From Gamarada debralockiae (taxonomy: Eukaryota; Ascomycota; Leotiomycetes; Helotiales; Hyphodiscaceae), in the NCBI GenBank assembly GCA_002803225.1, contig NXFV01000459.1, positions 1 to 64,000 on the forward strand: 64,000 nucleotides of DNA, written 5' to 3'. Both the position numbers and the translations under genes were made by a program. Below, piece by piece: positions 21,625 through 33,427 of this stretch. The first letter of the stretch is position 1, and each line of letters starts with the position of its first letter. The notes under the pieces were generated by a model. The model searched no databases, was not told the origin of the DNA, and saw only the letters and a list, made by a program, of their open reading frames with translations.

Positions 21625-22301
21625 ATGCCCAATCGCAAGATACAAGGTCGAGATAAGATCATTGGTACCGAAGGATCCGAATTCGAACCATATAGTAATG
21701 GAAGAGTCGGCATTACTGAAGGTGGTATGATATTCAAAGACGGAGAGTTAAAAGAATGCGACAAGATGTTGGTGGACGATTGGTTGGAGTGGGTATGTGA
21801 ATTGTCAGAGCATTCCTTTCCTACTCCGTGGTATCTCGCGAGTCTTGCTCCCGAAATCTACAATAAAACGGAGATTTTTCGAGTAAAAAGCTGTCTTGGA
21901 ACTTCCCAAAGTTTGCTCGGCCTTTTCCTTTTTGCCTTTTCAAGCATATGCTGACTCCCAGATTTTGCAGTGTGAATACAACGATGGGCCAATCGGAGAT
22001 GCAACGAGCGGAAGCACAGACAATGTGGGAAACATACCAGAACGAAACGGATGTGTTGAAGGCGGCGTAGGACCCAGCGGCGTAGGATCCGCGGCTTTCA
22101 TCAGTGAAAGGTCTGCAGAAGGAGATGAAGGATCTGTCGGTTGCTCTACCGGAGAGTGGACTAGAGCCTTCTGCGAGGACAATGGAGGATCCGCTCTTGA
22201 AGTTGACAATCAACAAAAAATGTATGGCCAATTTTTGGAACGTCGAAGCCAAATACATCGAGAACTGCAGAAGAATGGTTTGGAGCAAGAATGGACAGTA
22301 A
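21625..22301 (+). pseudogene. Unrecognised, probably degenerate two-exon gene
   Basis: The first exon from ATG 21625 (MPNRKIQGRDKIIG...) to about 21795 ends at a good GTATGTG donor after EWV-type sequence. A TTTTGCAG acceptor lies at 21970. Downstream the most protein-like frame (residues such as EMQRAEAQTMWETYQ, then KGLQKEMKDLSVALPE and ANFWNVEAKYIEN) is interrupted by two TAG codons inside a small direct duplication (GGCGTAGGA, about 22067-22091). That frame is also not the one the splice would select; the spliced frame gives a low-complexity Gly/Ser-rich tail. I cannot name it. It could be a decayed gene or a chance open frame. Confidence 0.3.
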
Positions 22302-22425
22302 GAGGGGGAAGAAGGTTGAGGAATTGGAGGGGGGATCATAATCACGATAACTGCTACCTTGGGATTAAGCAGAGGCCATGAATCGAGAACAAAATATCTC
22401 ACCTAAGCGTCTTCAATCGAGCTTC

Positions 22426-22810
22426 ATGGCAACCAACTCATCATCTTCCAAACCAATACATGAATCCTACCTAAATGCTCCATCTCCAAGTGCTACTGTG
22501 CCAAATATCGTGCAAGCTACACAGAGCAGTCAATATAACCATTCTGTTATGCGAAATCATCGTGAGCTTCCAATCTCTCCAATGACTAGCGGCTCAGGCA
22601 GCGCCAGAGCTCCCAGGACGATCAATTGCCGTGCAATCGATGCACGAAGATCTTCAAGAGGGAGGTTGACCTTCGGCGACATTACAGCAATCATTTTGCG
22701 TCGTAGCTCATCTTCCTCTGCTTCGTGGGGAATGTAATTGCAACGGTGCGAGAGGGTTTTATCGTCGGGACAAGTTGGCGGATCATCAACAGACGAGGCA
22801 TGTATCGTGG
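22426..22810 (+). pseudogene. Broken C2H2 zinc-finger gene remnant
   Basis: A Ser/Pro-rich frame from ATG 22426 runs to about 22625. It is followed, in a different frame, by a C2H2-like finger (CNRCTKIFKREVDLRRHYSNH, about 22632-22694), then a TAG. After a further frame change a second finger-like piece occurs (CNGARGFYRRDKLADHQQ then TRH, about 22742-22798). The finger pieces resemble the paired fingers of fungal C2H2 regulators, but two frame changes and one stop separate them and no introns explain this. Most likely a pseudogene in the gene-poor island. Confidence 0.45.
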
Positions 22811-25265
22811 CTTCAGCTCTGCCACTGATGCTGTCCCAGGTGGCAGCCAATGGCAACCTTGGTCAGAATGCAAAGATGTTAGGGACGTTGAATGCTGGGA
22901 GTTTCCAAACGGGCAACCTCCCTCCTGGCGAAGAGCCAACATGCACCATAAAGTTCTGGTACCGATCGAATGCATTGGCTGTTGATTTTGTCTCTTTTGT
23001 TTAGGGTCTGGATGGATTTGGGATTGTGTGCTGGTTGTACGGAGCGATACAGCTAGATTGGATAACCCATTCAACATGAGTTACAGAAATCGAAAGTTCA
23101 ATGGTCAATCAACTTTGAGTTCCGTCAGACATCATGACGTCTTACCCCACACTTTAGCTCGTGCCGGCGCCAGGGTCATGGAAAACGAGGATCTCCCTGG
23201 CCGGCGCCACGTGGGTTTTAAGGCCTGTCTTTGTGTCTCATCTTTCGAGACGACGCTTCTCAGTTTGGAGTCTTTTGAGTTTGACAATTTCAATAATATT
23301 TTCCTGGGTCAAGGCGTCATAAAATAAAGGGATAATCCAAATGAAGAATTGAGCGAGTGTTCGGTTTATCCTGGGGCACAGAGTGAGCGAATGTGAGGTT
23401 GCACAGTGTATGAGAGCCAAGCCATCGGGTATGGAGGGTATGTTTCCGAAGCCAGAAGTGGGGCAGAGATTGGGTGTGTTGGATGGAAGGGAAGAGGATG
23501 AATTTAGCCAGGAAAGAGGGCGACTGTCTGACGTGATCCAACAGTTTAATGATTTTGATGACGGTTTAGCACGAGAGCTCTCGTTTTGAGGCCTTTTGTA
23601 GTCATGAAAAGCTCAGGCAAAAGTGTCAGAACTCAGGAGGTGCATTATGTCTCGGATCTGGTGCTGATCTCAGCTTCCTTTCCGTTTGAGCCCGTCGCCA
23701 TCCTCTGAACCGCTTCTACAGGGCTAGAAGGGCGTCAATTGGCTCTAGGGCGTGGGATGTGCGGCTTGGGTTGCGTGTGAGGGTTTGATCGTTGCCAGAG
23801 AATTGTTGAACCTGGGACAACAGGTGGAAGGAACTACTGATCCGGTAGAGCAAGAGGTCTGATTAGAAAGTATTGATGATTTCGACGATTTGAAGTCAGG
23901 AGGTCCACTCTGGGCACTTTTCCGAATGTCTCAAAACTTTCCTTCTCTGTTCTGCTTTGAACATGATCAAGATCACAACTCAAAATACGGGCCGATGGCG
24001 CAGCCTTCATTCAAGCCTTTCAACCTGCGCCGTATCTGATAGGACATTTCTCGGAGTGTCGTCCGTTTATGCATATTTTCGTCATAAAATGGGGAGAGAA
24101 AACAACGTTCCATTGGAGCAGGTACATACTGCATGTGTTTTTCAACATTTGCGTATTTGCACACCAATGACGCCAACAGCGCCCCACGGGTATATTGCAG
24201 CGGCTATTGCTCACCACCTGTCAGAAGTGCAGGCTCTGCGGTCCCCGAAAACGAACCGCGATCAACCCTCCCGACCCCACACTCCCATGGAATCTGATGA
24301 TCGAGGTACTTAGGAGGCCATGATCGGTGCATGACCTAGCCATGTTTGCGGCCCAATGAAGCAGCAATCCTCGCTGCAAAATAAATCAGCCCATTCGTGA
24401 GTCGTGAGATGGAGAGCTGTCTGTGATTGGCAAGGTGTCTGATGTGGAAGCGGCAGCAGCAGGAGAGACATGGGTTAAAGCTGATTTGTAGACTGCGGAG
24501 GGGCGTTGGAAAAGCTTTTCATCTGGCCTTCGATGGGTAGGGCGTACGCTGTACCTTGCCTGACATCGACCACGATTACGGTGGCTACAAGAGGAACTAC
24601 TGGAGAATGGCCTCAAGCCAACATGGCTGTTCCCCTACATACGTTTACATTAGCACCAAGACGTACATAGAATTTCTAGAAGCTTTTCAAGACAACGGCT
24701 AAAAGTAGAAAAGAGTTTGGGCATATTTTCACATCGCTTAGACTTGTCCATATTGCTCCTCATTTTCGAATCTATGGAGTCAGACCCTTACCATCGGCTT
24801 GCAGCGTCCCAACTCGGCCAAGTTTCGACAAGGAAGCATCACAGACAGGACTCGAGGACAAACCGCGAACTACAAACCTCCTCTTCGCTATTTCTCCTTC
24901 CCCAAACAATCTTAAATCTTATTATTCAATCATCTTCATAGCCAATCGATCCAAATTAACTCCGAAAATCTGACAAACACACCGAGAATTGCCACTAGAA
25001 GATTTCCGCTTTCGACACGAGGCTTCCACCCCGCGCTACGCCGCACCTCTGCGTTAAGACGACTTCCTCCCGAGGATCAATCTTGAACTTGGGGACACCT
25101 TTCGGACGAATAACATTGTCTCTGAAGGTTTTGATACTCGAAAGGAAGCTTCGCGCATGTTCAACAATCAAGCTACGACCTGTTCTAATTGCGTCTCCAC
25201 CGTTGCGACGCGGAGTGGGTTGAAGAGAGCATCGGACTCGCCGAGGAGATCGAACGATTGATATA
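22811..25265. other. Gene-poor interval upstream of creB
   Basis: Several short open frames exist (for example 23028-23327, 23383-23589 and 23957-24313) without motifs or supporting splice sites. A GCCGGCGCCAGG/CCTGGCCGGCGCC pair near 23164 and 23200 forms a short GC-rich inverted repeat. The last few hundred bases are the creB promoter. Confidence 0.4.
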
Positions 25266-27798
25266 ATGTCTGGGTTTCTTAATAGGATCAAGGGAGGATC
25301 GTCTGTTAGTATATACTTTCCTTATGATTGAAGTCTTTCACGAGTTTGAATGGATTGAAAAGAGTTGTTGGGGATCTCGAGTTGTCACGCGTCAAGCCTC
25401 AACATCCACTGACCACGCGCAATCGAATAGGGAGCTACAAGTCCAGGTGTATCCTCTCCCAAATCAGGCAAGAAAGATGCGGAACCAGAGCCCGAAATTA
25501 CACCGTTGCAGAAGATGCTGCAAAATGCTGGGCCGATACGAAGTGATGGGAGTGACAAGTTCTTTGGGCTGGAAAATGTATGTTTAACCACAGCCCTTCT
25601 CTCAGGACTCTGACTAATGCCCTATAGTTTGGAAACACATGGTTTGTCCTTCGCAGACGCGACACTCAATGAAACTAATTATGTACAGTTACTGCAACTC
25701 GATAGTTCAAGCCTTATACTTCTCAGTACCATTTCGAGAAAATGTCGTCAAATACCCCCCACATTCTCCCTACGATACTCCCAACGGACAACCGAAGATC
25801 GTGGTACCTATAAGGGCGCCGGCTCAGAATGGAGGAGCGGTATCACCTGCTACGAAAGCAAAGGGCATATCTGCGGCTGAAGCGATGAAGAGAAGGGCTG
25901 CTATAAACGCTGGCCAATCTGTACCAACCTCGCCAGGACAGAGACCGGAGGATAAGCCAGATTCACCGGAATACAAGAAGAAGCATGCGATGCTCGCTGG
26001 GCCCATCTTGGAATTGACCTACGAGAATGCGAGCTCGTATGGTATGGAGGAATCGACATTCACAGCGTTGAAGGACATCTTCATGGCTCTTATCGCAAAT
26101 CCGCACAGATCTGGTGTCTTAAGTCCCCAAAGATTCTTGGAGATTTTCAAACGCGACAACGAGATGTTCCGGACATCCATGCACCAGGACGCACACGAGT
26201 TCTATGGTTTAGTACTCAACGCTGTCATCACCAATGTCGAGGCAAATGCGCAAAGGCTGAAGGAACTGGAGCCACCACGGAATGACGATGCGCTTGGTCA
26301 ATCGATGAAAGCTGCAGTTACCTCAGCGGCCCATGCTATGGGCATAAGCTCTGGCGCGCGATCACCTGGGACGGGATGGGTCCATGAAATCTTCGAAGGA
26401 GTTTTAACCTCCGAGACCAAATGTCTGACATGCGAGACGGCATCACAAAGAGATGAAACATTCCTTGATCTCTCCATCGATCTGGAAGAGCATTCATCCG
26501 TCACGTCTTGCTTACGGAAGTTCTCAGCCGAGGAAATGCTTTGCGAGAGGAACAAATTCCACTGCGATAACTGCGGGGGTCTTCAAGAAGCCGAAAAGCG
26601 CATGAAGATCAAACGCTTACCGAAAGTTCTAGCCTTGCACTTGAAAAGATTTAAGTATACAGAGGACATGACCCGTTTACAGAAGCTCTTCCATAGAGTT
26701 GTTTATCCCTACCATCTCCGTATGTTTAACACCACGGATGATGCTGAGGATCCTGACCGGCTTTACGAGCTGTATGCTGTAGTTGTTCATATCGGGGGTA
26801 ACGCATATCACGGCCACTATGTCTCAGTTATCAAAACTCAAGACCGCGGCTGGTTGCTATTCGATGACGAAATGGTCGAGCCAGTAGACAAGCACTATGT
26901 ACGAAACTTTTTCGGCGACAAGCCTGGAATGGCATGTGCGTACGTTCTCTTCTACCAAGAAACCACTGTCGAAGCGATGCGCAAGGAGCAAGAGGCGGAG
27001 GGTCTCGCTGAAGTTGCACTCGCATCACAAGAAGCCGGCATAGCACTAGGACACCATCAACCGAACGGCACCCACCCATCACCAATATCGAAACAGGTCT
27101 CGGTACCCAACACTCCCGTCGATGATCGTCAAGAATTCGAGTCCCTAACAGGTGTTGTTTCGTCGCCACTCCCCAACTCACCTACCGGGGCAGCTGTCCC
27201 TCACCTACACCCAACCCCAGTGCCGCAGGTAGCGTCAAACATTGTGCCCGCAATTAGTGCACCTAAACAGAAGACCAAGGAAGAGAAGGCGAGAGAGAAG
27301 CAAGAAGCCAAAGAAGCAGAGAAGGCAAAGAAGGCTGCCGACAAAGCTGCCGAAAAAGAAAAGGCAAAGGCTGAAGAAAAACGTCGGAAAGAGCTGGAGA
27401 ACACACGGAAGGAGTACCAGAAGTCGCAAGCTGAAGAGGTGAAGAAGGCTTTGGCGGCGAGCAAGCAATCCGCGCAAGAGGAAGAGGAGAAGCGGAAACG
27501 AGAGGCCGCGGCCGCTGGTGCTTCTACTGGGGAGAAGGACAGGGAGAATGGACATCCGGAGAAAGAGAAGGAGAAGACTTTCGGATTGGGGAGCTTAAGC
27601 AGGAGTCATAAGGGAAGTAAGAGTATGAGTAGGAAGAGCTTCGGGTTTTTGGGGAAGAACGGCGATAAGGGGACAGATGAAACCGCCGTTGAGGGAGAGC
27701 CAGGACCGCAGACACCGGAGAAGCATACGAAGCCTACGAAGGACCGGTTCAGTTTCAGTGGTCTGGGGAGGAAGAAGAGTAATTTGATGAGCTCGTGA
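25266..27798 (+). CDS. Ubiquitin C-terminal hydrolase CreB (USP12/46-type deubiquitinase)
   Basis: Deubiquitinase of the carbon catabolite repression pathway in filamentous fungi, where CreB works with the WD40 protein CreC. Exons 25266-25304, 25431-25577, 25629-25642 and 25689-27798 give about 769 residues, close to A. nidulans CreB. The Cys box [20 protein letters not shown] has the catalytic Cys near residue 67. The 46-bp third intron splits that very codon (TG|T) and leaves a 14-base third exon. [13 protein letters not shown] box, [12 protein letters not shown] zinc knuckle with a CDNCGG partner, [10 protein letters not shown], and the His box [10 protein letters not shown] (about residues 439-448) follow. 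After residue 480 comes a Pro/Ser linker and a long Lys/Glu/Ala coiled coil (about 545-650), then a basic Ser-rich tail. All catalytic boxes are intact. Confidence 0.93.
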
Positions 27799-28387
27799 GT
27801 TCATCACCCGGACAGGAGAGGGGGGAGTGTATATTTCTGCGGGCATCAGCATAGGACAGGCATTTTGAAGGCATCAGCGAACCAAAAACCATACTGGGAT
27901 GTGCAACGGCTTTTATGTGGAGGATGCAAAATGGATGGTCATGATTGCGGCAGATACCATCTCATCATGTCATTCGTGGAGTTTTGGGAAATAGTCTTGC
28001 TCCATCGATTGTATAGCAAGCAGATCGAGGCATTGTTGGATTTAATGGAGTGAGGTGCTTGGTGGATAGTAATGGAATGAATGAATGGACTTTGATGGCA
28101 TTTTCTTCTTCGCACGCTTCACCTCGCTCTGTTGTGAAATATGGGGATCTGATATCTCACTAAAGGGGAAATAGATGCAGGTGGGTATTTGTTCTGATTA
28201 TGTTCCTGATGTGCCTTGAACCAGCTACTCCAAACGCCAGCCATGCCAAAGGACTCTACATCTCACTCCCTGCCTTCAAGTCCAGTCCAAGCATCGCATT
28301 CTCTCGCCAGAGAGCCTCCCCTATCATATGCTTCACCTCCACCCTTTCCATCCCCATGAATATTCGTCCTTATTCTCCTCGGTCCAA
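27799..28387. other. Convergent 3' region between creB and YOS1
   Basis: Holds the 3' flanks of creB and of minus-strand YOS1. Small open frames on the plus strand (27865-28053 and 28200-28409) show no motif and are taken as chance. Confidence 0.5.
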
Positions 28388-28901
28388 TCATCCCAGCGCC
28401 AGCTCGTAAACGATAATAAGCGTATTGACTCCAATCAGTGGTACTGTGCGTATCTCCAAATCAGCAAACATTCCCCTCTCTCTACTTCGCAGCCATAATC
28501 GCACAGGGGCAACGTACTCCGCATCAGCGTCCGTATACTAGTCACCAAATTTATCAATCTGCTCTTGATGCTCGCGTCACCTCCTGCATTGCCGCCGAAC
28601 GCGGGCTCGGATACTGTGTTCGACCATCCGACTGTAGGTTGTTAGATTATGCCCGTAATGGGGGTATGAATGGAACTTTTTGAGATATGAAGGGAGGGAG
28701 GGTGGACGTACTGCGCGCGAGGAATCGATCTTCGGAGAGGATTGCTATTGCGTTTATAAGGAGCACGCTGACTGTAAGTAGATGTATCAGCATTCTGTTA
28801 TTTGAATCAAGTCCGGCGCAACTGGCAGAGCTAGACGTGGAAAGAGGGAAGAGTGTGACAAGGAACATACTGTAGATTAGATTCCCAACGAAGAGCATCA
28901 T
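28388..28901 (-). CDS. Yos1-like ER-Golgi transport membrane protein
   Basis: Small membrane protein of about 86 residues that in yeast binds the Yip1-Yif1 complex and is needed for COPII budding and ER-to-Golgi traffic (human relative IER3IP1). The gene is in four short exons: 28901-28871, 28771-28712, 28631-28518 and 28443-28388. All three introns interrupt after a single base and have GTATGT/GTACGT donors. Exon 1 gives the MLFVGNLIY start, exon 2 VLLINAIAILSEDRFLAR, exon 3 IGWS...IKSRLINLVTSIRTLMR and exon 4 IPLIGVNTLIIVYELALG, together the complete Yos1 profile with N- and C-terminal hydrophobic segments. Translation could start at 28901 or at the adjacent ATG 28898. It is easily missed because no single exon exceeds 120 bp. 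Confidence 0.92.
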
Positions 28902-29151
28902 GTTGGATTATCTTGCGTGAATACTGAGGATGCGGGACAGGATGGCATATGGAGTTGAAGCCAGAATTTAGATGCGACGTTCTGGGCATTTGGTGCACGG
29001 ACCAGGCGAGGCTGCTGGTTTTCAAGGGTGAGATCTGTTCGACGGCAAGCTGTAGATCCGGAGAAGTGATTCTGCCTTCAATGCTTTCGACTTCTCAGCA
29101 GAGCTTGGATTGTACGACCTTGAAGTGGCTTCATTCCTCTTCCGTCCTCAA
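28902..29151. promoter_or_regulatory. Shared divergent promoter of YOS1 and ALG12
   Basis: The 250 bp between two divergent start codons must carry both promoters. Both products serve the early secretory pathway, so co-regulation (for example by ER stress) is conceivable. I do not see an unmistakable UPR element. Confidence 0.45.
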
Positions 29152-31184
29152 ATGTCGTGGTCCGACGTGATTCTCGAGGGCTTTGTAGAAGGAATTACCG
29201 ACCCTGTCCTCAGGCGTCATACCAGAGATGCGAACACCTTTGGTAAATCGAATCACATCCAGACCAAACCCAATTCATCACTAACCTCCATACCAGATGC
29301 TATCCTCTCGCTTCTCACCCTACTCCTGATCCTTCTCCACCTTGTCGTCGCACCCTATACCAAAGTCGAAGAATCGTTCAATATCCAAGCTACGCACGAT
29401 ATCATAACGTACAGCTCACTCCCAGGCAACTACCTCCAGAACCTTCGATTCTTTGACCATGTCGATTTTCCCGGTGCTGTTCCAAGAACTTTCGTTGGAG
29501 CTCTCGCGCTTGCAATTACCTCGAAACCCATAATTGCATTCTCAGGCGCCGAAAGGGCCCAATATATAGTCAGAGCTGTGCTGGGGCTTTTCAATGGCCT
29601 TGCCCTGTTGAGGTTTAAGGATGGACTGGTGAAGGCTTATGGGAGGGATGTTGGGAGATGGTATATCTTGTTACAGGCCAGCCAGTTTCATGTGATATAC
29701 TATGCTTCGAGGACGTTGCCAAATATGTTTGCTTTTGGACTTAGTGAGTGTTCCTTGTCAAGTGAAGTGTGGTTATACTGAGATTTGTAGCTACGATAGC
29801 GTTGGGAGCATTGCTTCCTATCCCAGACCCTGTGGCCGATAGGGTGCAAAAGCGACAAAAGTTCGGCATCTTCTTATTTGTCTTCGCGGGAGTGGTGTTC
29901 CGCTCAGAAGTCGCCGTATTACTGGCTATGCAACTGCTGCACCTCCTAATCATACCCCGAATGTCCCTCCAACAAATAGTACCAGCTGGTCTTTATGCCA
30001 CTGTTTTCGCACTCGCAGTCTCTATACCTATTGACTCCTTTTTCTGGCAAAAGCCCATCTGGCCCGAACTCTGGAGTTTCTACTACAACGCCATCCAAGG
30101 GAAATCCGCTGACTGGGGAACCTCCCCCTATTCTCACTACTTTACGAATCTCCTCACACGGCTCCTCCTGAATCCTCTGATCATGGGACTTCTCATTCCG
30201 CTGGCATTCGTCCTCCCCGCAATTCAGCGCCAGGCCCGCGATCTCGTCATTCCATCGTTCCTATTCGTCGTAATCTACAGCCTGCAACCTCACAAAGAGG
30301 CGCGTTTTATCATATATGTGGTCCCACCACTCACGGCCGCTGCGTCTTTATCAGCATCCTACATCTGGACCCGCCGCTCCAAAACGCTGCTCTACCGTCT
30401 CGGCTCACTCCTCCTTGTCTTCTCCATCCTCGCCAGTTTCGCCGGCTCAACACTCATGCTCCTCATCTCCTCGCTCAACTACCCAGGCGGCGAAGCAATC
30501 ACTTCTGTCCGCCACATCATCAATCAGACCCAATGGTCCGAAGAACACAATAACTGGGAGCCCTTATACGTACATATGGACGTGTTATCCTGCATGACGG
30601 GTATCACGCGCTTCCAAGAAATCCCTTCCCGCCACGCGGAATTGACTGATAATCCTCACTCAATTCCGGTGATAAGGGGTGTGCCGACCAACATTGTATT
30701 TGATAAGGAGGAAAATGAGGAGAAGCTGCTGCGGCCAGAGTTTTGGGAGCAGTTTGATTATGCCCTTATGGAGGTGCCGGGGAAGGCGATTGGGAAATGG
30801 GAGGTTGTTGATACAATCTACGCCTATGCGGGAATGGAATTTCTCAGACCTGGGCAAGGTGTCATTTCAGGGGAGCACATGGAGAATGTTTATGCGGCGA
30901 ATAATGTGGCGAAAGAGGAGGGTGTGGTGGATAGTGAGGATGTGAAGGAGGCTGTTCAAAAGGGCGTCGATCTTAAATCTGGGACCACGACGAAAAGATC
31001 CGTTATTAAAGGTGGGGGTTTTGGCGATCTAATGGCCAGACTATTACATGGGGATATGACGAGATATGAGGTATATAAGTTGGTGAAGGATACGGTGAGG
31101 TCGGTCACAGGTGGTTATTGGATTGGTCCTCGGATGGAACCTGCCATCAGGATTTTGAAGAGGGTGAAAGATTCCTTGTCATAG
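29152..31184 (+). CDS. Alg12 alpha-1,6-mannosyltransferase (GT22)
   Basis: ER-membrane enzyme that adds the eighth mannose, alpha-1,6-linked, to the dolichol-PP N-glycan precursor using dolichol-P-mannose. Exons 29152-29242, 29297-29743 and 29791-31184 give about 643 residues. Intron 1 is 54 bp, a multiple of three, so retention would stay open, but its GTAAAT donor, CACTAAC branch site and CCAG acceptor look genuine. Family signatures are APYTKVEESFNIQATHD (the acidic first luminal loop of GT22), SRTLPNMFAFGL, VFRSEVAVLL and PHKEARFIIYVVPPL. About ten or more hydrophobic spans are evident, and the C-terminal 200 residues form a soluble tail. The start at 29152 is the first ATG in frame after a stop-free but ATG-less stretch. 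Confidence 0.9.
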
Positions 31185-32734
31185 CTACGGACAATACCAA
31201 CAACTTCCTTCCAGCAACGCTGGCATCATGGTCAGTGACGGTGATGAGTCCCTTGAGAATCTTTCATTTTGTTCCGGTGAACTACTATTCCTGACCCATA
31301 CACCAGAAATGTCCAGCCGCCTACGATCACGTCAACGGGATGCACTTACAAGAGCCTGCAGGAAAAGAAGGGAACTAATTCAACCAGACCGCTCTCCCAA
31401 CTTGTTCGATGGCACAAACGCAAACCCAAAGAGCAAACTCTGCTGAGGAGTCTTCCGCAGAGCTTGCGCGTTCTATGCATTTTCGTAGTTGAAATCCCAG
31501 CCATATCCCAAATACCGTAGTAATTGCTTAACAAGCCCCTGTCTCAGTATAAGGCCCCGCGCTATATAAGAGCTGGGCTTTCCCAAGTCAGATGGAGTCA
31601 AAATATATAAGACCTTAAAGATAAGGGGTAGAATATTCACATTTTAGTACTCGTGTATGACTTAATTCACTTGAAAATTAACCCTAGAAGGGATTAACTA
31701 AGTATTTATAACGGATTTATTTTAAAAGAGACCCTCGAAAAACATGTAAGACTTGATTTAAAGGTCGAATTCAAGTCTTCATAATGAATGATACAATGCC
31801 TCTTACTATACACTATTCCTCTGATAAGATTTAGTCCCAAATCACTAAAGTACTAAGAGTTGAGCTGCAAGACAGTGTATTGTTATACAATTAATACGGG
31901 TAGTTAACTTTCTGGAACGTTTTGAGAACGAAGCTTGTTTCCAGCGTAAAGGAATTGGAGGCTTGGAGCCTAAGTACGGCCAGTATCCCGATTGCGGAGC
32001 AAATCACATGGCATCGAATCCCACCCGTCCCGCAAATTGAGTAACCTCATCAACCTCTCGAATTTCAAGCAAGAGATCAGCTCCAAGCTCCTTTTTTTTT
32101 TTCTTCCGACAATGACTAACCGACATCCCTGGGTGGCGTCGTTGTCGGGAATCAGGTCCGAGGAGTTATTGCCGTCAAGTTCTATCTCTATTCGATGTTT
32201 GTTCTCTAGAAGCTATCAGCCGTTGATGCAATAAGAGGAGGAGGGATGCTTTGGAACCCTCTTTAAAGATCTCAAAAATGCTTTGTTTAAATGCGACATC
32301 CTCGACATCAGGGACTGGATATATATCTAGAATCTCGCGAACTTTTTGCCGTACCGAATCAAGGATTGTAGCCATACTGTTCAGGGTGTTGAGGGTCTTG
32401 TGCTGATGCAAGTCTTGCCGTGATGAGTACGGTGCAAAGCGAAACTCATAATGGTTGGGCCTAGTATCATATATACAGGCTAGCTGCGTATATTGTGTCA
32501 TAGTGCACAATCAATGATGCGATCATGAGTTTCTGCCTTCAATAACAAGTCCAGAGCCCACCTTTCAGCCTCACCCACTTTTTGATATGCTGCAGTCATA
32601 CATGTATTTGCTGATAGTGTCCATATTCGAGATCACGACAGAAGTTTTACGGTCAATATAATTCAATAATACTCGAGACCTCTCTGTTCACCACCGCTTC
32701 AGCTAATTCGGATAATTCCCTTTCCCGCCATTCC
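31185..32734. other. Gene-poor interval after ALG12
   Basis: Very AT-rich between 31560 and 31920, with an ACAATTAATACGGGTA motif (31885-31905) resembling the arm of the inverted repeat at 4133-4154 but without a partner. A minus-strand open frame at 32175-32510 contains a plausible amphipathic stretch (ILDSVRQKVREILDIYP) but has no recognised homology. No gene is called. Confidence 0.4.
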
Positions 32735-33427
32735 ATGGCTCTGTCAAATCATCATTTGGTCGCTCCAGATAGCGACATACCCAGTAGTCTCTACATCTAA
32801 TCCCTATATTTCATTACTCAATACTAAACCATTTCAGATCCCCTCTCAACCAACCTCACTACTTCGCCAGCTCCAACTGACTCTGTCCCATATCTCTTCT
32901 TCCATGGCTCACAACCTTGGTGGGATGATACGTCTATAAAAAACCTCCCCACCCTTAAACACAGCACTTCTATACTCCATCTGTCTTCCTTAATAAGCGT
33001 CAACGTCTCAAACCCAACCCTTCTCCGCACCTGGCTCGTAACCAACCCCGCATCACAAATCAGCACCTTGCACGTCCACATCGACCCGTACATCACCTCC
33101 AAAGACGTTCCATCCTGGATCGAACTCTTCTCCGTGCTCGCGCGCGACGCAACGAATCTGCAGCATTTGTCTGTATACTGGGATGCAGAGGGGTGGATGC
33201 AAGGCTTGGGCAGGGATGTGGCGTTTCTCAGAGCACTGGTTACGTTGAGGGTTAAGAGTACGATTGTTATTGAAGGGTTTTATGCCGTGCGTTGGCCGGA
33301 ATTTATGGAGCGGAAGATGGGATTGAGGCCGGTTGAGAAGAGTTTGATTCAGGAGGGTTTGAGGAGTCCTGCTTGGGTGAGGACAGTGAGGGGATTTCAG
33401 AGGGGAACGGAGGGGATTGTTCCGTGA
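32735..33427 (+). CDS. Hypothetical protein, possibly LRR/F-box-like
   Basis: Two exons (32735-32783 and 32838-33427) join through an intron with GTAGTC donor, TACTAAAC branch site and TTTCAG acceptor, giving about 212 residues. I do not recognise a family. The middle has alternating hydrophobic spacing typical of degenerate leucine-rich repeats (SILHLSSLISVNVSNPTLL, STLHVHIDPYI, LQHLSVYWDAEG) followed by FLRALVTLRVKSTIVIEGFY, the kind of layout seen in fungal proteins describing residues of F-box/LRR folds. There is no N-terminal F-box or signal peptide. The strong branch site and long open second exon support a real gene; function is unknown. Confidence 0.5.

Noticed and set aside
21821..22402. 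193-aa minus-strand open frame
   Set aside because: It is antisense to the degenerate plus-strand ORF, has no domain, and its hydrophobicity arises from the complement of a charged frame.
27201..27555. Long minus-strand Phe/Leu/Ser-rich open frames opposite the creB tail
   Set aside because: They are the antisense of the Lys/Glu-rich coiled coil of creB.
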